Shown here one piece after another: positions 32,002 through 41,144 of a stretch of DNA of 64,000 nt. The first letter of the stretch is position 1, and each line of letters starts with the position of its first letter. The notes beneath the pieces are model-generated. The model searched no databases, was not told the DNA's origin, and worked only from the letters and a program-made list of their open reading frames with translations. Position numbers and translations under genes: made by a program. The DNA is from Geodermatophilus poikilotrophus. GTDB taxonomy: Bacteria > Actinomycetota > Actinomycetes > Mycobacteriales > Geodermatophilaceae. The DNA is taken from contig NZ_FOIE01000006.1 in assembly GCF_900111455.1 (NCBI RefSeq), forward strand, positions 62,001 to 126,000, written 5' to 3'.

Positions 32002-34950
32002 GTGGCCATGCGGCCCCCCGTGTCCGTGCCGACCCTGTCGCGGCGCGCGAAGGTGGTCATCGGGGCCATCGCCGTCCTGCTGGTGCTGTTCACCGCCATC
32101 GGGACGCTCACCAACGTCTACGTCGACTACCTGTGGTTCGACGAGACCGGGTTCACCGAGGTCTTCTGGACCGAGCTGCAGACCCGCGCCCTGCTGTTCG
32201 CCGTGGCCGGCGTGGCCACCGGCGGGCTCACCGCGCTGGCGATCCACCTGGCCTACCGGTTCCGCCCGACGTTCCGGCCGATGTCCCTGGAGCAGCAGAA
32301 CCTGGAGCGCTACCGGCAGTCGATCGAGCCGCGCCGCACCCTGGTGCTGACCTCGGTCGCCGTCGTGCTGGGCCTGTTCGCCGGGTTCACCGCGCAGGGC
32401 AGCTGGGAGACCTGGCTGCAGTTCCGCAACAGCACCGACTTCGGCCGGGTCGACCCGGAGTTCGGCCTGGACATCTCCTTTTTCGTCTTCGACTACCCCT
32501 TCTACCGGCTGCTGCTGGGCTTCGGTTTCGCGATCGTCATCCTCGCGCTGATCGGCTCGCTGCTGACCCACTACGTGTTCGGTGGCCTGCGGCTGCAGAC
32601 CCCGGGACAGAAGCTCACCGGCGCGGCCATGGTGCAGCTGTCGGTGCTGCTCGGGCTGTTCGTCGCGCTGAAGGCCGTCGCCTACTGGCTGGACCGCTAC
32701 GCGCTGGTCTACTCCGACCGCGGCGGCCTGTTCACCGGCGCCAGCTACACCGACGTCAACGCGCTGCTGCCGGCCAAGACGATCCTGGTCTTCGCCGCGG
32801 CCGTCTGCGCGGTCGCCTTCCTCGCCAACGTCGTCGTCCGCAACTTCCGGTTGCCGGCCGCGGCGCTGGTACTGCTGCTGATCTCCAGCCTGGTGATCGG
32901 CGTGGCCTACCCGGCGATCGTGCAGCAGTTCGTCGTCCGGCCCAGCGCCAACGAGCGCGAGGCCGACTTCATCGCCCGTGCGATCGAGTCGACCCGCCAG
33001 GCCTACGGCCTGGCCGACGTGAGGTACGTCGACTACGCCCAGCAGGAGACCGGCGAGGAGGTGGACCCGACCGCGGCGCTGGCCGAGCTGCGCAACGACA
33101 CCGAGACCATCCCCAACGCCCGGCTGCTGGACCCCAACGTCCTGTCCGCCACGTTCACCGCGCGCCAGCAGATCCGCAACGTGTACGGCTTCCCCGAGAA
33201 GCTCGACATCGACCGCTACACGATCAACGGCGAGACGCAGGACTACGTGGTCGCCGTCCGCGAGCTCAACAGCCAGGGGCTCAGCGAGAACCAGGACACC
33301 TGGATCAACCGGCACACCGTCTACACGCACGGCAACGGGTTCGTGGCCGCGCCGGCCAACCAGGTCGTCGCCGGCCAAGAGGGCGGCGAGCCGCGCTTCA
33401 CCACCCGGGACCTGCCCACCCGCGGCACCATCGAGGTCAGCGACGACGGTGCGCGGATCTACTACGGCGAGCTGATGCAGGACTACTCGGTCGTCGGCGC
33501 CCCCGAGGGTGGTGAGCCGCGGGAGTTCGACCTGCCCGAGGGCAGCGACGGCGAGGGGCAGATCAACAACACCTACGACGGCCGGGGCGGCGTCGAGATC
33601 GGCAGCTTCTTCCGTCAGCTGACCTTCGCGATCTTCTACCGGGAGCGGAACTTCCTGCTCTCCAGCGCCGTCAACGACGCCTCCAAGGTGCTGTACGTTC
33701 GCGACCCGATGGACCGGGTGGAGAAGGCCGCGCCGTTCCTCACGGTGGACGGCGACCCGTACCCCGCGGTCATCGACGGCCGGGTGCAGTGGATCCTCGA
33801 CGGCTACACCACCTCGGGTTCCTACCCCTACGCCGAGCAGATGGAGCTGGGCGAGGCGGCCACCGACGCGCTGACCGGCACCGGGACGACGGCGCTGCCG
33901 AACGAGACGTTCAACTACATCCGCAACTCGGTGAAGGCCACCGTCGACGCCTACGACGGCACGGTCACGCTCTACGAGTGGGACACCGAGGACCCGGTCC
34001 TGCAGACCTACATGAAGGCCTTCCCCGGGCTGGTCGAGCCTCGTGAGGACATGTCGTCGGACCTGGTCAGCCACGTCCGCTACCCGGAGGACCTGTTCAA
34101 GGTCCAGCGGGACATCCTGACCCGTTACCACGTCAGCGACCCGGGCGACTTCTACAGCGGCAACGACCGCTGGGCCGTCCCCGCCGACCCGACGCAGGAC
34201 ACCCAGGAGCCGCAGCCGCCGTACTACATCCTGGCCCAGCGGCCGGGCGACCCGCAGGCGAGCTTCCAGCTGACCAGCGCGCTCAACGCCTTCCGCCGCG
34301 AGAACCTGTCGTCCTTCGTCTCGGCGTCCAGCGCGCCGGAGACCTACGGGCAGATCCAGGTGCTGACCCTCCCGGGCAACACGCCGTTCCGGGGCCCGCA
34401 GCAGGTCCAGCAGTCGTTTATCACCAACAACCAGGTGCGCCCGGACCTCACGCTATTCAACAGCGCGGAGTCCCGGGCGGTGTTCGGCAACCTGCTCACC
34501 CTGCCGATCGGCGACAACGGCCTGCTCTACGTCGAGCCGCTGTACGTCGAGGGCACGGGTGAGAACTCCTTCCCGCTGCTGCAGAAGGTGCTGGTCAACT
34601 ACGGCGACCGGGTCGGGTACGCCAACACCCTCGCCGAGGCGCTGGACCAGGTGTTCGGCGCCGGGGCGGGGCAGGCGGCCGTCGACAACGACGGCGCCCC
34701 CGCACCCACCGACCAGCCCGATGCGCCGGCGACCCCGGCCCCGCCGGCCGACGGCGGGACGGCGGACACCCCGAGCACCCCGGAGATGCAGTCGGCGGTG
34801 CAGGCCATCAACAGCGCGCTGGCCGCGCTCGAGACGGCGCAGCGCAACGGCGACTTCGCCGGGCAGGGGCAGGCGCTGGAGGACCTGCAGGCCGCCGTCA
34901 CGGCGTACCAGACCGCGCAGGCCCAGGCGGCCACGACACCGGGGGGCTGA
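32002..34950 (+). CDS. UPF0182 family large membrane protein
   Basis: 982 aa. The first ~300 residues contain about seven hydrophobic helices (for example VVIGAIAVLLVLFTAIGTL and LVLTSVAVVLGLFAGFTA). A large extracytoplasmic domain follows (NVYGFPEKLDIDRYTINGET, PHYxILAQRPG-type segments) and the C-terminus is an Ala/Pro-rich tail with a helical segment. UPF0182 members are conserved across actinobacteria with unknown function (Rv3193c type). GTG 32002 with AAGGAG 8-10 nt upstream is given; ATG 32008 is possible. It follows the Lon-like protease gene as in mycobacteria, so proteolytic control between the two is plausible but untested. Confidence 0.92.
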   Translation: MAMRPPVSVPTLSRRAKVVIGAIAVLLVLFTAIGTLTNVYVDYLWFDETGFTEVFWTELQTRALLFAVAGVATGGLTALAIHLAYRFRPTFRPMSLEQQNLERYRQSIEPRRTLVLTSVAVVLGLFAGFTAQGSWETWLQFRNSTDFGRVDPEFGLDISFFVFDYPFYRLLLGFGFAIVILALIGSLLTHYVFGGLRLQTPGQKLTGAAMVQLSVLLGLFVALKAVAYWLDRYALVYSDRGGLFTGASYTDVNALLPAKTILVFAAAVCAVAFLANVVVRNFRLPAAALVLLLISSLVIGVAYPAIVQQFVVRPSANEREADFIARAIESTRQAYGLADVRYVDYAQQETGEEVDPTAALAELRNDTETIPNARLLDPNVLSATFTARQQIRNVYGFPEKLDIDRYTINGETQDYVVAVRELNSQGLSENQDTWINRHTVYTHGNGFVAAPANQVVAGQEGGEPRFTTRDLPTRGTIEVSDDGARIYYGELMQDYSVVGAPEGGEPREFDLPEGSDGEGQINNTYDGRGGVEIGSFFRQLTFAIFYRERNFLLSSAVNDASKVLYVRDPMDRVEKAAPFLTVDGDPYPAVIDGRVQWILDGYTTSGSYPYAEQMELGEAATDALTGTGTTALPNETFNYIRNSVKATVDAYDGTVTLYEWDTEDPVLQTYMKAFPGLVEPREDMSSDLVSHVRYPEDLFKVQRDILTRYHVSDPGDFYSGNDRWAVPADPTQDTQEPQPPYYILAQRPGDPQASFQLTSALNAFRRENLSSFVSASSAPETYGQIQVLTLPGNTPFRGPQQVQQSFITNNQVRPDLTLFNSAESRAVFGNLLTLPIGDNGLLYVEPLYVEGTGENSFPLLQKVLVNYGDRVGYANTLAEALDQVFGAGAGQAAVDNDGAPAPTDQPDAPATPAPPADGGTADTPSTPEMQSAVQAINSALAALETAQRNGDFAGQGQALEDLQAAVTAYQTAQAQAATTPGG

Positions 34951-35027
34951 GCCCGAGCCCGGCGTGGGCCCCGCCCCTGTGGTGGGGCCCACGCCGGCCC
35001 GCGCTGCACGCCCGGGCAGCGCGGGGG

Positions 35028-35033
35028 TATGGT
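35028..35033 (+). promoter_or_regulatory. -10 of the first initiator tRNA gene
   Basis: TATGGT ends 12 bp before the tRNA; the same hexamer at the same spacing precedes the second copy at 46303. Confidence 0.55.
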
Positions 35034-35044
35034 GGTCTCACCGA

Positions 35045-35121
35045 CGCGGGGTGGAGCAGCTCGGTAGCTCGCTGGGCTCATAACCCAGAGGTCGCAGGTT
35101 CGAATCCTGCCCCCGCTACCA
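35045..35121 (+). tRNA. tRNA-fMet (CAT), CCA encoded
   Basis: 77-nt initiator tRNA. The anticodon loop is CTCATAA with CAT; the anticodon stem has the three consecutive G-C pairs (GGG/CCC) that mark initiators, and the acceptor begins with an unpaired C1 opposite U72. The T-arm is GCAGGTTCGAATCCTGC and CCA is encoded at the 3' end. Confidence 0.97.
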
Positions 35122-35124
35122 ACC

Positions 35125-35161
35125 GACAGAGGCCCTCACAGTAACTGTGAGGGCCTCTGTC
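35125..35161 (+). terminator. Terminator hairpin after tRNA-fMet copy 1
   Basis: A perfect 18-bp inverted repeat (35125-35142 and 35144-35161, GACAGAGGCCCTCACAGT) begins three bases after the tRNA. There is no long T-run. Confidence 0.8.
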
Positions 35162-35283
35162 GTCTGTGCAGGGGTCTGAGACCCACGCTCTGTCGAGATG
35201 CGGCGTGGGCGGGCAATGAGCGCTCCTCCGTCGGGCCGGGGGTCGGCGTCGGCCCTGGCAGGCGTCGGTAGCGTCCCGACTCC

Positions 35284-35958
35284 ATGAGGCCGGGCACGCG
35301 GAACGCGATGGTCCCCATCCCGGCGGGCAGCGTGGTGCTGTCGGACCGGCGGCTCCGTCGTAGCTGGTGGGTTCAGCTCGCGCCGTACCAGCTGGGTGCG
35401 TACCCGGTGACACAGGAGGAGTACGCGCAGGTCACGGGTCTGCGGCCGAGCTCCGCTCGGGGCGATCGACTGCCCGTGGAGGGGGTCTCGTGGTGGGACG
35501 CGGTGCGGTTCTGCAACGCCCTGTCCCGGCAGGAGCGGCTGACCCCTGCCTACCACCTGCATCCCGATGGCGAGGGGATCGAGTGGGACACGTCGGCGGA
35601 CGGCTATCGGCTCCCGACCGAGGGTGAGTGGGAGCACGGCTGCCGTGCCGGGACGACCGGGCCGCGGTACGGGCCTCTCGAGGACGTCGCCTGGCATCGC
35701 GGCAACTCGCAGGAGCGGCTCCGTCCGGTGGGCGGCAAGCGGCCCAACCCGTGGGGTCTGCACGACATGCTGGGCAACGTCTGGGAGTGGTGCTGGGACG
35801 TCTACGACGCCGAGGTCTACGGCTCTTACCGGGTGCTCCGCGGCGGGGGGTGGTTCGACGAGCACTGGAGCTGCCGGGCCTCGGTGCGGCGCCGCAGCCA
35901 TCCCACCTTCCGCATCGACGACGTCGGGTTCCGCCTCGCGCGGTCGCTCGGGTCCTGA
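35284..35958 (+). CDS. FGE/SUMF1-fold protein lacking one active-site Cys
   Basis: 224 aa of the formylglycine-generating-enzyme fold: MVPIPAGS, LGAYPVTQEEYAQ, VEGVSWWDAVRFCNALS, YRLPTEGEWEHGCRAGT, GLHDMLGNVWEWCWDVY, YRVLRGGGWFDEHWSCRASV and VGFRLAR all align in order. True FGE needs a Cys pair near the C-terminus; here only the Cys in SCRAS remains and the earlier position is non-Cys, so conversion of sulfatase Cys is unlikely, and no sulfatase is nearby. It may be a SUMF1-fold protein of other function. ATG 35284 is given; ATG 35308 is equally possible. Confidence 0.85.
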   Translation: MRPGTRNAMVPIPAGSVVLSDRRLRRSWWVQLAPYQLGAYPVTQEEYAQVTGLRPSSARGDRLPVEGVSWWDAVRFCNALSRQERLTPAYHLHPDGEGIEWDTSADGYRLPTEGEWEHGCRAGTTGPRYGPLEDVAWHRGNSQERLRPVGGKRPNPWGLHDMLGNVWEWCWDVYDAEVYGSYRVLRGGGWFDEHWSCRASVRRRSHPTFRIDDVGFRLARSLGS

Positions 35959-36093
35959 GCTCCGTCCTCCGGCCGGCTCCCCGCCCCAACCTGTCGAGGC
36001 GTCGGGCGTCCTGGCCCCCGTGGCGTGAACGGACCGGCTCCTGCCGTGTCCGGCCGCTGACCCCGGGCGTTACTCGCCTGACGCTGGGAGGCA

Positions 36094-36460
36094 TGTCGGA
36101 GGGGCGCTGGACGATCTACGGGAGCAACGGCTACACGGGCGTCTGGTCGTCGCTGAGGCGAGACGGCGCCGTCTGTCGCCGGTCCTCGCCGGACGGCGCG
36201 AGGAGGCGATGCAGCCGTTGGCCGAGGCGGCAGACCTGCCGTGGCGGTGCTTCGACGTCGACCGTGCAGGACGAGGCTCCGACCTCGGACGCACAGGAAG
36301 CGGCAGTGTGCCGCCGAGGTGCAACCGGAGTTGCTCATCCCGGACACAGGCCACGCGGAGCCATCCGGCCCGGACGTCGCAGGCCGGCGACGCGTCTCCC
36401 CACTACCGGGAGGCCGGGTGCCGACGGCGCTGGTTCGCGACCCTCATGACGCGGGTCTGA
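36094..36460 (+). pseudogene. Saccharopine dehydrogenase-like NADP-binding protein, frameshifted remnant
   Basis: ATG 36094 begins MSEGRWTIYGSNGYTG, the dinucleotide-binding N-terminus of the saccharopine dehydrogenase/trans-acting enoyl reductase family. Homology then moves to another frame: from about 36186 SPDGARR gives way to REEAMQPLAEAADLPWRCFD, the next conserved segment of the family. Nothing recognisable follows, and the normal ~350-400 residues are absent. Together with other broken genes nearby this is a decayed locus. Confidence 0.65.
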
Positions 36461-36577
36461 GCGCGCTCCCCGCTCAGCGCAGGTCGCTCCACGACGGCTC
36501 GGCCGGGCTGCGCGTCGCCGCTGCCGAGCACAGCACCACACCCGCCTCCACCACCGGCCACGTGTGATGGGCGCACT

Positions 36578-37345
36578 TCACCGGAACGTGGCCTCGGTGA
36601 TCTCGGCTCGGAAGAACTCGCCTTCGGGCTGCCGGTCCGTGGCCCACCACCAGCCCGCGCGGAGCACCGAGCCGATCGTCACGCCGGCGAAGGTCCGCTC
36701 TGCCTCGATGGCGACACCGAAGGGGTAGCGCCCGAAAGGCACCCCGTCGGGGTTGCCCCAGCGCTGCATCAGGACGCCGAGCAGCCGTCCGTCCGGCCCG
36801 ATGTGGAGTTCTGCGCTCTCCTCCTGCTCGTCGATCCGCCAAGTGACGACGACGCGGTCGTCGTCGGAGCCGGCGGTCCAGGTCGCGGCGGCGAAGGTGG
36901 TCGGCACCAGGGCCATCTCCCCGGCAAGGCGGCCCGCGGCGCTGCGGGTGACGTCCGGGCCGGTGGTGGACAGGACGGGGACCAGCCCACCCAGCCGCCA
37001 GCGCATCTGGCCCGATCCGGAAGTGAGCCGGTCAAAACCAACCACCGGGAGCCCGAGCAGGTGGGCGGTCGCCGCCCAGATGAAGCCCCGGGGCGGAGCG
37101 AGCACCTGCCGCGCGGTGAACGGCCGCCACGCGCCGAGGCGGATCTGTCCGCGCATGCTCAGCTCCACCGACTGCCACAGCGGGGTCCCGGGGGCGATTG
37201 CGTGGGTGAGCCAGCGGCGCGCCGGCTCCGGTAGATCGGCGACCATCGAAGGTTCGAAGGCCTCCAGGTGGCCCGTGCTGCGGCACAACAGGTCCCACTC
37301 ACGGCGCACGCTGCGCGCAGCCCGGGGCACCGAGGAGCTGGTCAC
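36578..37345 (-). CDS. DUF6544/DUF6920 family protein
   Basis: 255 aa. Family segments are ADLPEPARRWLTHAIAPGTP, ELSMRGQIRLGAWRPFTARQ, APPRGFIWAA, LTSGSGQMRWRLGGLVPV, PDVTRSAAGRLAGEMALVPT and the ending EGEFFRAEITEATF. It probably forms a beta-rich lipid-binding-like fold; no catalytic motif and no known function. GTG 37345 overlaps the stop of the upstream membrane-protein gene by four bases (GTGA), so the two are translationally coupled. Confidence 0.78.
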   Translation of the reverse strand: MTSSSVPRAARSVRREWDLLCRSTGHLEAFEPSMVADLPEPARRWLTHAIAPGTPLWQSVELSMRGQIRLGAWRPFTARQVLAPPRGFIWAATAHLLGLPVVGFDRLTSGSGQMRWRLGGLVPVLSTTGPDVTRSAAGRLAGEMALVPTTFAAATWTAGSDDDRVVVTWRIDEQEESAELHIGPDGRLLGVLMQRWGNPDGVPFGRYPFGVAIEAERTFAGVTIGSVLRAGWWWATDRQPEGEFFRAEITEATFR

Positions 37346-37782
37346 CGAGGCCCTCCGGTACCCGAACGCATCGGCCTGCGATGTGCCGCGGCGACGGCAA
37401 CGCCGACGGCGAGCAGCACGGCGGCGTCGACGGCCAGACCGGCCAGGGCGATCGAGGCCGACGGCAGCAGCACCGCGATCGACACCAGGGCAGCGAGCAG
37501 ACCGACCGGCCGCCACGCAGTGCGCCTCGCGACCAGCAGGACCGCGGTCAGCAGGAACAGCAGCGTGGCCACCAGCCACACGCCTCCCATGATCATCCCG
37601 GGCAGCGATCCTGCTGCCGGCGACACGTCCTCGTAGCCCAGCTCACCCGGCTGCCCCCACCGCCACAGGAGCGCGACACCCAGCAGGTGGATCAGGCCGT
37701 GGAGGGCCAGCACCGTGGCCGCCGCCGCCCGCAGCAGCCGATGCGCGCCTGACCGCGCTCCCAGCGACCCAGAGTCCGTCAT
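37342..37782 (-). CDS. Small four-helix membrane protein
   Basis: 146 aa with about four hydrophobic helices: AAAATVLALHGLIHLLGVAL, MIMGGVWLVATLLFLLTAVL, WRPVGLLAALVSIAVLLPSA and ALAGLAVDAAVLLAVGVAVA. HGLIHLLG resembles an HxxxH pattern seen in small integral membrane proteins. It is in an operon with the DUF6544 gene through a GTGA overlap, suggesting that the two products work together at the membrane. ATG 37782 abuts a truncated oxidoreductase gene on the other strand. Function unknown. Confidence 0.72.
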   Translation of the reverse strand: MTDSGSLGARSGAHRLLRAAAATVLALHGLIHLLGVALLWRWGQPGELGYEDVSPAAGSLPGMIMGGVWLVATLLFLLTAVLLVARRTAWRPVGLLAALVSIAVLLPSASIALAGLAVDAAVLLAVGVAVAAAHRRPMRSGTGGPR

Positions 37783-37796
37783 CCGAGGGACCGTAA

Positions 37797-38348
37797 CCGT
37801 GCCGAGCCCGTCGAACGGGAGAGCATCTCGCGGCCCCTGCTCGCCGACATGGCCCGCACCGTCGACCACCTCAGCGACGGGCGCGCGATCCTCGGCATCG
37901 GCGCCGGCTGGAGCGAACGGGACTTCCGCGAGTACGGCTACGACTACGGCACTCCCGGCGATCGGCTGCGGCAGCTGGAGGCGTCGCTGCAGCGGATCCG
38001 CGCCCGGCTGCCCCGGCTGGTGACCCCGCCGGTCGGCGAGCTGCCGGTGCTCCTCGGCGGCGCCGGCGAGAAGGTGACCCTGCGGTTGGTCGCCCAGTAC
38101 GCCGACATGTGGAACACCTTCAGCCCGCTGGAGCACTGGGCGGCCAAGAACGCCGTCCTCGACCAGTGGTGCGCCCGAGTGGGACGCGACCCGGCCGACA
38201 TCGAGCGGACCGTGTCCCTGACGACCCCCGCGAGCTGGACCGCCTGGACGACCACCTCGCCGCGGGCGTCCAGCACGTGGTCCTCCGCTCCGCCGCGCAG
38301 TTCGACCTCGGGCCGCTGCGCGCCCTGCTCACCGCGGCCGACCGCTGA
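37797..38348 (+). pseudogene. LLM-class (F420/flavin) oxidoreductase, 5'-truncated and frameshifted
   Basis: The frame reads SISRPLLADMARTVDHLSDG, RAILGIGAGWSERDFREYG and PVLLGGAGEKVTLRLVAQYA, typical of luciferase-like monooxygenases from about residue 85 onward, but the N-terminal barrel strands and any start codon are missing. Near 38218 the frame shifts: PRELDRLDDHLAAGVQHVVL continues one frame over to a stop at 38348. The missing 5' end coincides with the start of the divergent membrane-protein operon, so a rearrangement probably joined the two. Confidence 0.75.
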
Positions 38349-38361
38349 CCCCCACGAACCG

Positions 38362-38389
38362 CCTCACCCCCGGCCCTGCGGGCGTGAGG
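38362..38389 (+). terminator. Hairpin after the LLM pseudogene
   Basis: CCTCACCCCCG pairs with CGGGCGTGAGG around GCCCTG, with a mismatched position. Confidence 0.45.
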
Positions 38390-38449
38390 TCACACCCCCT
38401 GGGCACCGAGCCGAACCGCGGCCCGGGCCTGACCGAGAGGAGGACAGCA

Positions 38450-39194
38450 ATGCCCACCCCGATCGACCTCGACCACGTGCTCGTCATCGGCCCCGGCCCC
38501 GGCCTCGGCTCCGCTGTCGCCCGCCGCTTCGCCCGCGAGGGCTTCACCGTGACCGTCGTCGGCCGCCGTCAGGAAGCCCTCGACGACCTCGCGACGCAGA
38601 TCCGCGACGCCGGCGGCACTGCCGACACTTCGTCGCCGACGCCGGCGACGCCCTGAAGTTCGAGGCGTCCCTGCAGCAGCTCGCCGAGCGGATCACCCCG
38701 GGCGTGGTGGTCTACAACGCCGCGATCGTCGCCCCGACAACGTCCTCGAGGCTGACCTCGAGTACCTCGTGACCGCGTACAACGCCGACGCGTTCGGTGC
38801 GATCAGCGCCGCCCAGGTGTTCACCCCCGCCATGCGCGCCGCAGGTGCCGGCACCTTCATCGGCAGCGGCGGCTACGCCTGGGTGGACCCCCACCCCGGC
38901 TACGCCACCATCGCCCTCGGCAAGGCCGGCGTCCGCACCGCCGTCGCGCTCGTGCACCCGGAGCTCAAGGCCGACGGCGTGCACGCGGTCAGCACCCGGA
39001 TCTCCGGCGCGATCGCCCCGGGCACCGCGCTCGACCCCGACCTCATCACCGACACCTACTGGGACCAGTACAACCGCCCCTCGGGTGAGTGGACCGACGA
39101 GATCGTCATCGCCGGCGAGTGGGCCACCGGTGGGAGGCCCGACGCACCGCTGCGGCGGGCCTCCCACCCTCACGCCATCCGATCGAGCCACTGA
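38450..39194 (+). pseudogene. Short-chain dehydrogenase, two single-base frameshifts
   Basis: ATG 38450 with GAGAGGAGG upstream begins MPTPIDLDHVLVIGPGPGLG, a Rossmann start, and continues FAREGFTVTVVGRRQEALDD. At about 38628 one base is missing; the next frame gives VADAGDALKFEASLQQL and VVVYNAAIV. At about 38737 another base is missing; the third frame, from VTAYNADAFGAISAAQVFTP, runs to TGA 39194. Restoring two bases would yield one ~247-aa SDR. Either a recent pseudogene or sequencing error; the neighbouring decay favours the first. Confidence 0.75.
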
Positions 39195-39425
39195 CTCCCC
39201 GTCCCGGTGCGATAGGGGGACTGGCCGGATCGTGCTCCACGAGCCGGCGCACTGCACCGCCCCGGTGGCAGTCCTCCGGACGCCGGCGCAGGAGCGGGGA
39301 GCTCGCCGGACTACGCCGAGCGCGCCCCGCACGGGCACCACTCCTCCCAGCAGTTGAGCCGCCTTCACGGCGCCATGATGGGACGGCGGTTCCGGCGCGC
39401 ACCCGACCTGCTGCCGTAGCTGACG

Positions 39426-40157
39426 TCAGATCAGGGATGTGGTGGTGGAGCGGGCGAGCGCGTCGAGCAGTTCGTCCTGGAAGCGCTGGTCGTGGACAGC
39501 CGGGTGCGGCTCCTGGAGCCGCTGGTGGTGCCAGTAGCCGCCGGTGGTGCGCGCGTCGGGATCGTTGCTGACGGCGAGCCACGCCTGGGTGAGGCAACCG
39601 AGTCGGAGGTCGTCAGGGGCGTTCGGGCCGCCCATCCGGGTGGGCACCCAGCCGGGGTCGACGGCGTTGCTGACGACGCCCGGCACGATCCGGGCGACCG
39701 CAAGGGCGAGAGTCGTGACGAAGAGCTTGCTGTCGGAGTAGGAGCCGGTCGCTGAGCGACCGCTCCAGTCCATGCCGGTCAGGTCGGCCCGCCCGCCGGG
39801 GTGCATGTCGCTGCTGAGGTACACCAGCCGCTGAGGCCGGTGGACGAGGGCGGTGAGCAGGTACGGGGCGACGACGTTGACCGGCAGGACGGTCGGGCCG
39901 GTGGAGACGCCGGCGTTGTGGATGACGGCGTCCACGCGGCCGATCCGGTTGACCTGCTCGGCGACGTCCCGGGTCTGGTCCAGGTCGGCCAGGTCGCCGA
40001 CGACGGGCACGGCCCCGCGGCCGACGAGATCGCTGACGGCGGCGAGACGTGCCTCGCTGCGCGCGTGCACCACGACCTCGTGTCCGTCGTCGAGCAGGGT
40101 CTGCGCCGCCGCTCGGCCGAGGCCGTCGGCGGAGCCGGTGATGAAGACGCGGTGCAT
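39426..40157 (-). CDS. SDR family oxidoreductase
   Basis: 243 aa with an intact short-chain dehydrogenase signature: TGSADGLG (cofactor loop, residues 7-14), VGDLADLDQ (adenine pocket), AVIHNAGVSTG, YLSSDMH (catalytic Ser) and YSDSK (catalytic Tyr and Lys). PGWVPTRMGG closes the active site. It probably uses NADP; substrate unknown. It lies downstream of and co-directional with an MmyB-type regulator, a common actinobacterial pair in which the regulator controls the SDR. ATG 40157. Confidence 0.88.
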   Translation of the reverse strand: MHRVFITGSADGLGRAAAQTLLDDGHEVVVHARSEARLAAVSDLVGRGAVPVVGDLADLDQTRDVAEQVNRIGRVDAVIHNAGVSTGPTVLPVNVVAPYLLTALVHRPQRLVYLSSDMHPGGRADLTGMDWSGRSATGSYSDSKLFVTTLALAVARIVPGVVSNAVDPGWVPTRMGGPNAPDDLRLGCLTQAWLAVSNDPDARTTGGYWHHQRLQEPHPAVHDQRFQDELLDALARSTTTSLI

Positions 40158-40250
40158 GGCGTCCTTCCGCCGTGTCGCTCGCTCGCGACCGGAACGTGAT
40201 CGCCGGTCAGGTGGGAACCGTCGAGGCGTCCGACCGTCCCGGGTGCCCGG

Positions 40251-41144
40251 TCAGACGGTGTCGGCCGGGGAGGGAGCCGGGTCGGGTGCAGCGGTCGGAT
40301 GGGTCGCGGCCCAGCTGGCCAGCAGCTTGAGCCCGTCCTCGTTCGGGGTGCCGGGCTCGGCGGTGTAGACGGTCATGACGAGCTTGCGCTGGTCCGCGGT
40401 CGCCAGGTCGAAGCTGTGGAACACCACCTCGAGGGTGCCGACGGCAGGGTGGCGGAACTGCTTGGCCCCGGCCTGGTGCAGCCGCACGTCGTGCGCCGCC
40501 CAGCGGGTGCGGAACTCCTCACTGACGGTGGACAGCTCGCCGACCAGCTCACGCAGGTCCTTGTCGTGCGGGTCGCGGCCGGCCTCGGTGCGCAGCAGCG
40601 CGACCGTGACGTTGGCCGCGGCGTCCCAGTCCACGTGGTAGTCCCGCGCCCGCGGGTCGAGGAACTGGAAGCGGGCGATGTTCGATCGCCACCGCGGCTC
40701 GTCGAACACCGGCGAGTACAGCGCCCGGGCCAGCGTGTTGGCGGCGACGATGTCCAGCCGGCCGTTGGCGACGAACGCCGCCGAGTCGGTCATCGAGTCC
40801 AGCATCCACTGCACCCGCGGGGGCACCGGGGCCTTGCTGCGCCGCCGGGGTGCGCGGCTGGGCCGGGCGGCGCGGGCGAGGTCGAACAGGTAGCGCCGCT
40901 CGGCCTCGTCGAGCTGCAGCGCACGGGCGACCGCCTCCAGGACGTCCTCGGAGACGCCGGCGATGTGGCCCTTCTCCAGCCGGGTGTACCAGTCGGTGCT
41001 CACCCCGGCGAGGACGGCGACCTCCTCGCGGCGCAGGCCGGCCACCCGCCGCCGGCCGGCACCGGGCAGCAGCCCGGCCTGCTCCGGCGTGATCCGGGCG
41101 CGTCGTGTGGCGAGGAAGTCGCGGATGTCGGAGCGGTTGTCCAC
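40251..41144 (-). CDS. XRE-family regulator with MmyB-like ligand domain
   Basis: 297 aa. The N-terminal helix-turn-helix (about 12-75) contains GLRREEVAVLAGVSTDWYTR and LEKGHIAGVSEDVLEAVARA. The C-terminal MmyB-like PAS-type domain has VQWMLDSMTDSAAFVANGRL, DIVAANTLARALYSP, ARFQFLDPRARDYHVDWDAA and HPAVGTLEVVFHSF. Such proteins commonly regulate an adjacent SDR or oxidoreductase gene and may sense a lipid-like ligand. The start 41144 gives MDNRSDIRDFLATRR, the usual N-terminus. The SDR follows after 93 bp. Confidence 0.9.
   Translation of the reverse strand: MDNRSDIRDFLATRRARITPEQAGLLPGAGRRRVAGLRREEVAVLAGVSTDWYTRLEKGHIAGVSEDVLEAVARALQLDEAERRYLFDLARAARPSRAPRRRSKAPVPPRVQWMLDSMTDSAAFVANGRLDIVAANTLARALYSPVFDEPRWRSNIARFQFLDPRARDYHVDWDAAANVTVALLRTEAGRDPHDKDLRELVGELSTVSEEFRTRWAAHDVRLHQAGAKQFRHPAVGTLEVVFHSFDLATADQRKLVMTVYTAEPGTPNEDGLKLLASWAATHPTAAPDPAPSPADTV

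Noticed and set aside
30730..34131. 1133-residue minus-strand open frame
   Set aside because: Antisense to the Lon-like and UPF0182 genes, whose own frames have strong motifs.
39195..39425. Possible gene between the SDR pseudogene and the intact SDR
   Set aside because: No frame with a start signal or recognisable motif on either strand.
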